Assembly (NCBI RefSeq): GCF_030272615.1
Contig: NC_081410.1
Span: forward strand, 510,321,442 to 510,381,441
Length of the DNA: 60,000 nt
From: Cryptomeria japonica
Taxonomy: Eukaryota > Streptophyta > Pinopsida > Cupressales > Cupressaceae
Reading direction: 5' to 3'
Of this stretch, positions 11,931-22,982 are shown in pieces (within the stretch, counting starts at the first letter, position 1; every line of letters starts with the position of its first letter). The notes beneath the pieces are model-generated. The model was not told where the DNA came from, did not search any database, and saw only the letters and a list, made by a program, of their open reading frames with translations. Both the position numbers and the translations under genes were made by a program.

Positions 11931-13665
11931 CAAGAAACTTGTCCATGAATCCACAGTCCACATGATCATAGGCTTTAGACAAGTCCAACTTCATCAAGAA
12001 GCCTTGTTTCTTCAATTCCACCAATGAGTGTATTATTTCATGAATAGTAATGATAGAGTCAAGGATTTGTCTGCCAAGTACGAAGCCACTCTTTTGGGGT
12101 GATATAATAGAAGGGATAATCGTGAGAAGTCTTCCAGTAACCACCTTCAAGATAATTTTGGAGAAAGAATTGCATAAACTTATCAGTCGGAACTGATCCA
12201 TTGAATTAGCCCCAGGACATTTGGGAATCAAAACCAAAAACATAGCATTGAGTTCCTTTGAGATAATCCTAGCCCCAAAAAATTCTTGCACTCTTTTAAC
12301 CTTATCAAATTTGAGAATGTTCCAAAAGGATTGAAAGAAGAACAACGCGAACCCATTTGGTCCTGGGGCTTTATTGCCATCAAAGGAGAACGCTGCTTTA
12401 TTAATGATGGAAGGAATGGTCTCTAAGAGGGCCCTTTGAGAAAGATCATCGAGACCGCTATCCGCTAAGAGAAGAGATTTGAAAAAATTCCTAGCTTCAT
12501 TCCCAATCTCATCATCCTTCCTTGTATCAATTCCACCAATTCTCAATTTAGAGATCTTATTAGTAGCCTTATGTTTCACAACAATCATATGGAAAAAACT
12601 AGTATTTTTGTCCCCAACTTTAAGCCAAAGAGATCTGGACCACTATTTCCAAAATTCTTCTTCTCTTATGATGATCTTATGATACTTAACAAGCACTTCA
12701 TTATATCCATTGGTTTTAATTTTATCCTATATTTCCTTTAGCTCAAGTTGGATTTTGGACTTGGCAACAAAAAGATACCCAAAAACTTCCTTGTTCCATT
12801 TCTTAATATTATCTTTCACATGCCTTAATTTTTTTGCCATTCTATAAATTGCAGTACCTTTGACATCAATTGACCACCACTCCTCAATGGTCTTCTCAAG
12901 GTTAGGATGGTTCAGCCACATCCTTTCAAATATAAACAGGAAGTTTCTTTTAACACTTATATTCTCTGCCACAAAAACCACAAGAAAGTGATTAGAACCA
13001 ATCTGAGAAATAGCTGACAAGGAGCATAGATAATGGATAAACTAGTCATTACAGATTAGGGCCCTGTCTAATCTAACTTGAATAAGATCTCCCCCCACCC
13101 TTTGGTTGGTCCAGGTAAAATTGGCACCTTGGAGATCTATATCATGCAGAACCTAGTTATTAATAAAGTTCAGCAAGTCCATTCTACTTTCTAACTGAGA
13201 TGTGATGCCCCCAAACTTCTCATCATCATAGAGAGAGGTATTGAAGTCCCCCATGACCATCCACCTTTCATCCTTAAAAGGAGACTAAATGGCCTCCAAC
13301 TTCTTCCAAAATTTACATCTACCAAGTCTATTATTAGGGGCATAAATGTTAGTCAAGATCCAAGAGGTACCATCCCCTAAATGATGAAACCTAACAAAAG
13401 ACAAATTACTATCCTACTTAACAGGCACCCCAGTAACATGCCTTAGATTTTAGAAAATGGCAATGCCCCCAGAAGCACCATCTGAGATACCTCCTAAAAC
13501 TCCACCATCCTTAAAAAGCTTAATCTTCTCAACTTTATCTTTAGTCATTTTAGTTTCTTTGATAAGAATAATATCTGGTTTATGCTCTCTAACTAAATTT
13601 CTAAGAACGTCTTGTTTATGTGGACTATTCAATCAATGTATATTCCATGAAATAATATTTATTTT
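11931..13665 (-). pseudogene. LINE ORF2: endonuclease and reverse transcriptase (broken)
   Basis: The product would nick target DNA and copy LINE RNA in place. The endonuclease starts near 13665 with IISWNIH and L-N-S-P-H-K, then IILIKETKM, GDFNTS, NFTWTNQRVGG, VRLDRAL and the SNH of the S-D-H motif. A linker at 12727-13020 leads to the reverse transcriptase, with GNKAPGPNGF, FRLISLCNSFSKI, SGFVLGRQI and KLDLSKAYDHVD. The YADD catalytic box would come later and is cut off. Stops interrupt the frame at several places (for example near 13635, 13448 and 12725), so it is inactive. Confidence 0.88.
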
Positions 13666-13689
13666 ATTTTTAGGGAACATACCTCAAGG

Positions 13690-15437
13690 ATGATCATTTG
13701 AGTACCATCCGCTATATTCTTGGTTGCCTCTTGATCTCTGATTTGGCTTGCTGATAGTCTTCCATGGGGAGAGGGGATAAAACCCATATTGGCTTTAGTC
13801 CTATTTCTTGTCTTGACTGGAGTATCCTAAGGGGTAGATTTTGGCCCCTTTTTTCCAACTTTCTTTCATTCCACAACTTCATTATTTTTGATATCTTCCT
13901 CTTGGTTATTCTGGGCGATTGTCTTCTGCTTGACATCATCATCCTCATCCCACTTAGCACTTATATTAATCAATGAGGTTGTTGGGGACTATTGTTAAGT
14001 AGATTTCACCATATCCACCAATTGTTGTGATTCTGATGACGAGATCCCTCCAAGGATCAAACACCTCTGGGCATCCTCATAGTTTGATCTAGGGCCATCT
14101 CTATTAGTGTTTCCCATAGTGTAGTTCGAATCTACTTCCTCCTTGGTCTGCAAAACCACTTGTATTTCTCTATCTTCTAGGTTATCACTTTGTTGTTCCT
14201 CATGATTGGTGTTTTGTCATTCTCTCTCGTCTTTGCCTATTTGATCCTCTTTCCCTTCTTCAATTATATGGTTTTCTGGGTTTTCCAAATTAATGTTTCC
14301 CTATTGCTCAAAAGTGTCAGGGATGATTACACTTTGGTCTTCTTCTACCATTTTTTCTTCTTTAACAATCACTAGTTGCTTAGTAGGATTTTTGGCTATC
14401 CATTGCATTGTCTTGTCTTTCTTCTCTTTCTCTTTAATAGCTTGTAGAGGGTATTTTCTAGCAGTATGCCCCGATATTTTGCAGTTAAAAGATAAAAAAG
14501 GGACACTTTCATATTCCATAGGTTGGACCGACTTCCCCAATCTAGAATTAATCGCAATAAATAAAGGCATATTTGTTCCTTGCATAACTCCCACACAAAT
14601 CCTTGTAAAGGCGAGTCTTCTTCTAGCTGATGTGATAGGATCCATAGATAAGAGTTCCCCAAAGAAACTAGCAATTCCTTTAAAAACATCTTCAACCAAG
14701 AACTCCAGTGGAAGGCCTGACACTCTGACCCAAACAGGAGCTTGTACAAAAAAATATTCATTTAGGTCCATCTTAGGTGACCACTTTTGTGGAGCAAGCA
14801 TAGATTTTCCAATCAACCAAGGACCATCACAAATCACCCTCGACATGTCTTCCTCAGATGAAAAGGACATAGACAATGCACCTTTGGACATGGCAGTGAT
14901 CTTAACTTGATCTTTGAGTGCCCATTTACATTTAGCAAATGCCCTAACAACATCAATATTCAGTCTCGAGCCCAAAATTTTTCCAACCTGAGTTAGTGCC
15001 ATAAGGTTAATTTTATATTCAATCAATGGATCTAGAACTTCAATATAAAATCTACCCTTTTCTGGTTCTGAGATATTACAAACTACAAAGAGTAAGGACT
15101 TTCCACTTGGTTTGACACCGAATAGGGATGTCCACGATTGACCGATGTCCCTTCGAACGGGACCCTACCTTGGGTTGTCTCTAGCACATGATTCTCCCCT
15201 CCCCCAATTAGGATTGAGAGGCTTGTCACCACCTTGTGGGTCCACATCCACCAGATCCTTTCCATTTGACTCAGAAGAGTCAGGGCAGTCCTGAGATTCA
15301 TCCTTTCCACCCACTCCTTGGCTCATCTGTCCATTACAGGCTTTCCCGCCCTGTCCTGAGTTCAAATTCAAATTTGCTCCCTTCTCCTGCTCCTTGTCTT
15401 GATTTTCATCATGTGTTGACATTGGGTCATTCTTCAT
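13690..15437 (-). pseudogene. LINE ORF1: DUF4283-type RNA-binding protein (broken)
   Basis: From the Met near 15437 comes a hydrophilic, Q/G/N-rich leader (15165-15437). A DUF4283-like domain follows at 14301-15026, with the typical run W-P-L-I-G-K-S-M-type spacing (PWLIGKSMLAPQKWSP) and VWVRVSGLPLEF. Next is a zinc-knuckle remnant, FNCKISGHTARKYP, in which two of the cysteines are lost. An acidic/basic tail with several stops runs to about 13690. Such proteins bind LINE RNA. The region is split into at least three frames. Confidence 0.8.
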
Positions 15438-15877
15438 ATTATATCTAATTCCTTTCCAACCCTAATGAACCTATTCGATCACATTTGGCCCTATATCATC
15501 ATGATCAATAGTTTTATCATTTGATCATTTGATCCTAAATCAACCTTTATTGATAATTAATCAGTCATTAATTATCGACCTCTTCAATATTTTTATCAAA
15601 TCCTTTCCAATTATCTTTAATCAATTTTCGTCAGTCAATTAGAATTATTAATTTAAATCAATTTCAATGTCAAAATCAATCATTTTGACATCTCATTTTC
15701 CTTTATGGTGTTCAATGATCTTGTCATTATCATCATTATCAATTTCCTGGTCTTATCAAAAAACCTCTAGATTATGTTCTTTTTGATCATTTTTCCTTGT
15801 CAATTATCATCAATTTTGTCAGTATTGTAAATCAATCATTTTATTTTAGTCATAATTTGGGCCTAATTCAAAGTTAG
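15438..15877. other. AT-rich DNA without genes
   Basis: Between the LINE 5' end and the family I array lies about 440 bases of TCAATCA/TCATTTT-rich sequence with no useful open frame. Its style resembles the U3 region of the gypsy LTR at 55500-55700, so it may be an old LTR fragment, but I see no boundaries. Confidence 0.4.
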
Positions 15878-16807
15878 GGTTGGATTCATGTACTAAGAGG
15901 GGGGCTGAATCAGTGTTATACCGGAATGAAAGATTTTAGCCTTAACAAAACATTCATACACCAACCGGTATACCGGTACAAACAAAATTGAATGAAGTAA
16001 AGCAACCAATAAGACAAACATGTGAATGAGAATCATAACACAGATTTATACATGGAAAACCTCAAAGAGGAAAAACCACGTTGGGATTTGTGACCCATAA
16101 TATCAATCCATTGGCCATATGAAGAGATATTACAATATATGAGGGGCATGCACTTGCAGGAAGGCTTACACCCTAGAGCATGTTGCTCAATCATAATAGG
16201 AGACTCACTAACAACATAAAATTCTAGACAACAATCTGGAGAAGTGTGAACTACTAAGATAGCATCTTCTATGCCAGAATACAGTTCCAATTTCAGCCCC
16301 ATCTATTCCGGTTGAAACCCTAAACCCCTTTACTGGAATAACCCTTACGTTAAATTCCTCACATACATAATCTCTCTGATATATTTTGCATTACATTAAC
16401 ATCATGATCCATTACATCCATATCCTCATTATATCAAAATGATCTAATCAATCTGCCCTATTTACCCTATACAAATTTATGCCTTATATCAACTTACAAA
16501 GATATATACAATGTTAGATTATATGTCGGCCAGACAACATAAATAAATAAACATTAAAACAAGTTGCCAATTCTAGATCCAAGATAAGTCAGCCTCCAAT
16601 ACCGATAAACTTTTCTTATACCAAGTTGGCCTGCATTGCCAGTGACCAAATAAATCCTTTTGTCATGTGGGTGTCGGTGCCGGTGCCGGTGCTAGTGTAG
16701 AATCTGTGAAGTGTGTGTTGGTACACCATATGAAGCCAGAACACAAAATCACGTTGTCATCAATGAAAATATAGTAAAACCAACCAATAGAGTGTCAATT
16801 GCCAACA
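15878..16807 (-). repeat. Family I LTR 1 (outer 3' LTR)
   Basis: On the minus strand it begins TGTTGGCAATTGACACTC after the polypurine tract and ends near ...GAATCCAACC (the expected terminal CCAACA is mutated). It carries GATTCAGCCCCCC-CTCTTAG close to that end. It also has the shared core GGTTTTTCCTC and GAGGTTTTCCATGTATAAAT at 16045-16080. Confidence 0.88.
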
Positions 16808-16822
16808 ATCTCCCCTTTGGCA
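16808..16822 (-). other. Polypurine tract of family I copy 1
   Basis: Minus strand AATGCCAAAGGGGAGAT directly precedes the LTR start. The leader CATCAATGCC is the same as that before copia A's tract at 6201-6210. Confidence 0.75.
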
Positions 16823-17069
16823 TTGATGGAAACACTCATGTGAAAAATGGTCAAGGTTTCATTTGTCAGTTTCATCCTGTCCTGCTCCCCTTGAGCTAAA
16901 TATGCAAAATACTCCATGTCTCCAAAAACTAAAACACTTTGTAACTCCCCCTAATGTATACAATTCTTTTTCACATCTATACTACTCCCCCTTTGACATC
17001 AATGCCCAAAAATTATAAAAAATAATGTCAAACAATAAGAACTGTACACTAAATACCTCCAAAAATGTC

Positions 17070-20000
17070 TTACCGGAGCTTGAGCAATTTCAAAATTTTT
17101 GGATAAGCCCTCTCCAGTAACTCCACATAAGTATCCCAGCCGGTTTTGAATGTGCCAGAAATAGATACAAGACCACTGAATAAGTGTGCAAAAGATTATT
17201 TTTCATTTATCTCTACCGATGTGGGCTTTCCCAGCATATCCATGCATTCCTTCTTATGTACACAGAGTGAATCCAATCTTGGACTCATCAAACCTCTCAG
17301 ACTTTTGGCTCTCCGAATTATTTTATCTCTTTCCTTCTCAAGAGAAGCAATTTGATTCTACAAAATCAAAATTTGACAATAAATTGATGTTTTCAATGAA
17401 ATTAATCCATCAAAAGATTTAGCAATACTAGCAATTTTCTCGTGTATCTCTTTTATTCTTTTATCTACATTTGCTATAAGTATTTCAGTATTGCAACATA
17501 CCCTATATATATTAGTACATTGTTTCAAAGAATTTCCTATTAGAGTTAGCTTCTCCTCAATCTTTTTCTTCTCTGTCTCAATTACCTAATCAAAAGTGGC
17601 TCTCTTAGCCTGAGTAAACATTTCTAATGCTTGTTGGTTTGATCTTTGTTGTAAGGATTGAAATTCTTTTGATATGTGCTCAATGATTACCTTAAGCTTG
17701 CCAAAAGGGATTGCTTCATTTTCAATATTACACTCTGGGACCAATTTGTATAGAGCATTAATTGATTGATTTATAATCCCCTTATCTCTAGTTCCCTCCT
17801 TCATCAGATTCAGAGCAGCCATCATCATCAGTTCAGTGGGACTCATTTCTGTGATGGTTTTCTTTTCCACCTAAGAAGTGTCAAGTGTCAACAATGATGG
17901 TCCAACAAATGGTTCCCTGTCAGATTCCCTTGTTTTATCCTTTGATGTTTTATCCTTTATTACCTCCTCACTTGCACCGATGGCTTTGCCACTTGGTGCA
18001 GTCTGTGTAACTATTGGTTCCTCTATAGGAATAGTATCCTCAACCTGTACATTAGTATCCGAAGGAAAATTGTCATCAGTGTTAGTATCTTGTACAATGT
18101 TATCTGTATTAACCAGTATCTCTATATTTGTCTGTACATCTTTATTTTCTGGTGGCTCAATTTCCACTATCTTAATATTTTTCAAAACTAAGGGTGGAGT
18201 ACCCATGATCCCCTTTCCTTTCCCTTCAACCAGTATATCTACAATATCTATCTTTGTCTCTAGTGAAGTAAAGAATCCTCTGTAGTCTCCCAAAAAATCA
18301 ATCCATGCCTTCTGAGTTTCCTTTATTACTTCATTCACTCTTCCTAGCATCAGACTAGTTATCTTGTGTTTGCTATTGAATACCTTTCTGTCTTCTGCTT
18401 CAATTGTCTTATCCATTTCATCTAGAGTTATAGTAACACATATAGCTAGTAGTTCTTGTATTTTAATGTGTTTATCCTCTTGCATAGCTGATAATCTTCT
18501 AGCATCTAACATATTATATAACTCAGTCAATATTTGATTTTCTATCTCTATTAAGGCTTTCTTATAGATATCTATGTATAATAGGATTGCTTTCCCTACC
18601 TCTCTTTGCTCATCATCCTCTAAGTTTTCATAATAAAATTTAACATTCTTCAACATGCCATCTTTTGTAATTTCATCTACAATTTTTGCACAAGTTTTAG
18701 GTGGTATGATAGTAACATTGCCAGTTTCAATTGCTAAATCAATGACACTCTTCTTCTTCCTCTTGATAGTACCAGATGTAGTTGTAGGTGTATCTTTAGG
18801 TTCTTTCTTCTATGTTGGTAGCTTGATTGTGACCTTCCTAACCGGTTCCTTCTTTTCTTCCATCTTTGTTTCCTCTGGTTTCTTTCTAACAGCCCTCTTG
18901 AATGCTAATGGAGTGTCATCTTCTGATTCAGATTCAGTAGTAAAAGGTTCAATATGAACTTTTGGATCCTTCCTCTTTCTATTTTTATTTGGGACAACAT
19001 CAATTAGTGCCTTTATGTCCTTTGAGACCTTCTGTAAAAATCTGCTTGCTTTTCCTTCTTGTTTCTCTCTTTTCCTCTGGTTGAACTCTATTTCAACCTC
19101 TAGAGTCTTTTGTTGTGCAGTTCCACAAGGTTTCTCTACCTCATCTATTTCTGCATCAATTAGCATTTTTGCGTAGGCATCAAGAATCTGTGCATCTACC
19201 TCATATCCCATTTCTTCAATCCAAATCTTTCAGGGCTTAACTGCCTCTATGAGAGTCGCATCCTTCCTTACCATGAAGCAAATGTCGGTAGAGTATTTCT
19301 CTACTATATGTTCAAGTACCCTTACCCTAGACCTCATAGATTTTTGAAATGCCTTGAAATACCCCCATATCTTATCATCTCTCTAGCTTCCTAATGCAGC
19401 AATTGAATATTTTAATTATTTTCCTACCAGAATGTCAAAATCCCCATTGTTTCCTACTAGAACCGTGTGTATCATTCAAAAAATATAGCATCAAGCAGAC
19501 TAACAAATTCCCATACCGGAAAGTGCCCTTCTTCTCACCCTTAATCTTTCCTAAGTTGATTAACAACTTTTCAAGCATCCAAGCACAAAGATCTAATTTT
19601 ACATTATCTCTCATCATTTTCTATGTAGCCAATATAAATGAACTGGAAATAGAATTCAGTCGGTCTGACTGAGTTACTTTATATTAGATAATCATACTTC
19701 CAAATTTGATGTTAGTGTTAGTGATAATGCTCACTTTCATGGATCTCATTTTAGATGTAGCATTGGTTAACTTCCTCACAAAGTCTTTTGAAACTTTCTT
19801 ATCTGGATGTTTCCCTACCGATGACAAACTAGTAATTATCCAGATGGCTTCCTTGGTAATTTTGTAAGGTATGTCCAGCCATATGAATTCCCCTTGTACT
19901 CTACTCAGTATATATCTGATTATCTCCTCCTTAAACTATAGAATATCCAAAATATCTTTAAGCACTAGTTCTTCAATATGTAAATATGTCGGCTTAATCT

Positions 20001-20237
20001 TTCTAGCTTATCCCTTGATCTTTGAAGTTCCTAAGTCCTCTATATTATAGTGGATGTATGCCCTAACATCCTTTATATACACAACTCCTTCTATAACGCG
20101 ATAAAAAAAACTCCAACTGAATCTTCCTGGGTAGCCACATATAGATACCACTTGAAAATTAATCTGGGGTGGTCCTTGACCTCCACTACAGCTGGGTTTG
20201 CAACAAAAATAGGAATAGAAGATGATCCCACTTCCAT
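17070..20237 (-). pseudogene. Family I copy 1 ORF2: unknown protein of about 1055 codons (broken)
   Basis: Start ATG at 20237-20235 (M-E-V-G-S-S-S-I-P), stop at 17070-17072. In order it shows an N-terminal block with EGVVYIKDVRAYIHYNIEDLG and the motif WLDIPYKITKEAI (about 19840-19890). The block YGNLLVCLMLYFL follows near 19520, then GYEVDAQILDAYAKMLIDAE (19150-19211). A K/R-rich segment with a nuclear-signal look follows, then a helical region (17871-18656), an acidic linker and a C-terminal coiled coil. Several frameshifts and stops occur (for example near 20090, 19620 and 17870). I do not recognise the family. It sits where pol would be but has none of pol's motifs. Similar blocks occur in copy 2 and in family II. 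Confidence 0.72.
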
Positions 20238-20609
20238 GTTTCAAGATAAATACCTTTTGTTTTCTCTTAGTGAAAACCTTCAACAAATTCTTCCAGATGC
20301 CGGTGTGATCACTCAAGAAGAAATCTGATTGCCTTTGAATAGCATCTAATTGCACTTAGTCGCTCTGAATAACTATGAAATCGCTCTGAATGGAGGGTGA
20401 TTAACAATGAAGTGTATTCAACCTTTTATCCTTTGATAAAAACCCTAATCTTCCATTGACATAAAATGATTGCCGGTGATAGATACTGGATCATGCTCAA
20501 AACATATGCATTCCAGATAATCCCCTCCAATATCTAGAAAATATTCCAAAACCTCTTCCCGAGCCATATGCATCATCTTCATGAATTTTGCCTACCCCTA
20601 AGGCATCTG

Positions 20610-21728
20610 CCTTAGTTACCGGATGAGCTCATTGTCGGTGTAGGAGCAACCTCTTCTACCAGATAAGTAACTAGGACATTCCCATCTAATGATTGTTCTT
20701 CAGTATTACTAACCCATCTCTGAGTACGATCTTACCGGATTTCACCAATCTTCTCTTTTCCTTTTTCATTTGATCCTCCATAACCAACCAGTGGGTTTCT
20801 ACTTCTACAGAACTTAGCAATATGCCCAACTTCATTACATGCATAACATGTAACATTGTTCTTCTGAATTGCTTTGCTAAAACCGGTGAAATTTTTTGAC
20901 CTACACTGATTAGCCATATGCCCATATTTTCCACAAGAATAGAATTTTACATTGATTCTGCAATCCTCTGTCTTATGACCAATTTTATTGCATTTCGAAC
21001 ATTTACCAAGAGCAGAATCAGGGTTTTGATTTACTCTGTTTCTACAATGCCTAGCCATGTGACCAAATATATTGCAAACAAAACATCTACCATTGAATTT
21101 ATAAGCTTGAATTGTCTTACCGGTGCCTTATGGTTTTTATCTTCATTAGCAGTACTGGAACTCTGTCCTTGCTCAAATCCAAGTCAACGGGAATCTCCAA
21201 TGTGTCTTTGTCTCTTCAATAACTCATCAAGTTGTGTTGAGCTGATCTTGAATTTTTCCTTGTACTCACTTGCAACAATTAACTTTTCTATTAGCATTAT
21301 CATTTATTTCTCAATATCTTGCTCATTTCTTTGGGATTGTAGCAAATTAGTTCTCAACATATCATTCTCATGAACCAACCTACCACATTCTTCAAACTTG
21401 TTCTTTAGGGATACAACAAGATTTTCTTCCTTTTTTCTTTTTGTTCTCAATCTCCTAAGACATACTCATTGTTATAGCTTGCATTTCATTCTTCATAACC
21501 ATATTCTCCTGACTCAATTTTTGACATTATTCCTTAAGTGCATTTTTCTCTTCATCATCCTGATTTTGTAAAATTTCCTTCCTCCTACCTTGAATAAAAG
21601 ATAGCCTATCTTGTAGGACAAGAATGAATTCCTTAGCAGAATTCAATTCATCTTGTAGCTTTAAGTTCTTTAACCTTTTAGCATCATAATCTTGAAGTGC
21701 CATCTCAAGCTACTTCTCCAAAGCCATA
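20610..21728 (-). pseudogene. Family I copy 1 ORF1: coiled-coil gag with four CCHC knuckles (broken)
   Basis: The first ATG after the primer site is at 21728-21726. The N-terminal half is a long charged coiled coil (LKLQDELNSAKEFILVLQ, then E/K-rich heptads to about 21300). The C-terminal half has four knuckles in C-x2-C-x4-H-x4-C spacing: CFVCNIFGHMARHC, CSKCNKIGHKTEDC, FYSCGKYGHMANQC (first Cys replaced) and CYACNEVGHIAKFC, all within 20780-21100. Ordinary plant copia gags have one. The role, by analogy, is RNA binding and particle assembly. Stops near 21712 and 21530 and other damage break the frame. Confidence 0.82.
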
Positions 21729-21787
21729 TTCAATGATTTTGGTTTTAGGATCTTCCTCAAGCTGTTAAACTTCCTCCAAGGCACAAG

Positions 21788-21801
21788 GCTCTGATATCAA
21801 T
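21788..21801 (-). other. Primer binding site of family I copy 1
   Basis: Minus strand ATTGATATCAGAGC directly follows the LTR end CCAACA. It is one change from the plant tRNA-Met site TTGGTATCAGAGC. Confidence 0.8.
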
Positions 21802-22720
21802 TGTTGGAAATCAATAGCACTAAGAGGGGGTGTGAATCATTGTTATACTAGAATAAAATATTTTAACCTTAACAAAACATTCATACACCAACCGGTATAC
21901 CGGTACAAATAGAATTGACAGAAGTAAAGCAACCAATAAGCCAAACACATAAATTAGAATCATTACACACATGTTTATACATGGAAAACCTCAAAGAGGA
22001 AAAACCATGATGGGATTTGTGACCCACAATATCAATCCACTGACCATATGAAGAGATATTACAATGAGAGGCCTGCACTTGCAAAAAGGCTTATATCCTA
22101 GATCATACTGCTCAATCATAATAGGAGCCTCACTAACTACATAAAATTCCAGACAGCAATCCAGAGAAGTGTGAGCTGCTAAGATAACATCTTCTATGCC
22201 AGAATACTGTTCCGGTTTAAGCTCTATCTATTCCGGTTGAAACCCTAAACCCCTTTACCAAAATAACCCTTACAATAAATTCCTCACATAAATAATCTCT
22301 CTGATATATTTTGCATTACTTTCACATCATGATCCATTACATCCATATCCTCATTATATCAAAATGATCTAATCAATCTTCCCTATATACCTAATACAAA
22401 TTTATTCCTTATATCGACTTACAAAGATATATACAATGTCAGATTATATGTCAGCCAGATAACATAAATGACTAAACAGTAAAACAATTTGTCGATGTCG
22501 GATCCAAGATAAGTCGCCCTCCAATATCGATAACCTTTTCTTATACCAAGTCAATCTTCATTGTCGGTGACCAAAGAAATCCTTTTGTCCTATCGATGTC
22601 GGTGTCGGTGTAGAATTTGTGAAGTGTCTGTCAGTACACCATATGAAGCCGGAACACAAAATCATGTTGTCATCAATGACAACATAGTCAAACCAACCAA
22701 TAGATTGTCAAATGACAACA
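21802..22720 (-). repeat. Family I LTR 2 (shared middle LTR)
   Basis: The 919-base LTR starts on the minus strand with TGTTGTCATTTGACAATC and ends GATTTCCAACA. A polypurine tract lies on one side (22721-22735) and a primer site on the other (21788-21801). It therefore serves as 3' LTR of copy 2 and 5' LTR of copy 1. Confidence 0.92.
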
Positions 22721-22735
22721 TTCTCCCCCTTTGGC
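22721..22735 (-). other. Polypurine tract of family I copy 2
   Basis: Minus strand GCCAAAGGGGGAGAA directly precedes the middle LTR and is led by CATCAAT. It matches copia A's tract. Confidence 0.8.
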
Positions 22736-22982
22736 ATTGATGGCAACACACATGTGAAAAATGGTCATGGTTTCATCTACCGGTTTCATCCTGTCCTGCT
22801 CCCCTTGAGTAGAATATGCAAAATACTCCATGTCTCCAAAAACTCCAAAACTCTATAACTCCCCCTAATGTATGCAATTCTTTTTCACATCTATACTACT
22901 CCCCCTTTGACATCAATACCCAAAAAATGTAAAAATAATGTCAAAGAATAAGAACTATACACTGAATACCTTCAAAAATGTC

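Larger units (their letters stand above)
11931..15437 (-). mobile_element. L1-type LINE, 3' truncated by copia B
   Basis: On the minus strand the element reads ORF1 (DUF4283-type RNA-binding plus a decayed CCHC), then AP-like endonuclease, then reverse transcriptase. That is the plant L1 order. The reverse transcriptase stops at 11931, where copia B's LTR begins; the rest of RT and the poly-A tail lie beyond the window. The 5' end is set at the first Met of ORF1 near 15437, and any 5' UTR runs into the AT-rich DNA to its right. Confidence 0.88.

Noticed and set aside
14190-14910. Plus-strand ORFs of up to 205 codons
   Set aside because: Antisense of the LINE ORF1 DUF4283-type domain.
17878-18957. 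Plus-strand ORFs with serine/valine/phenylalanine-rich, membrane-like sequence
   Set aside because: Antisense of family I ORF2, whose acidic/helical frame is the one conserved in copy 2 and family II.
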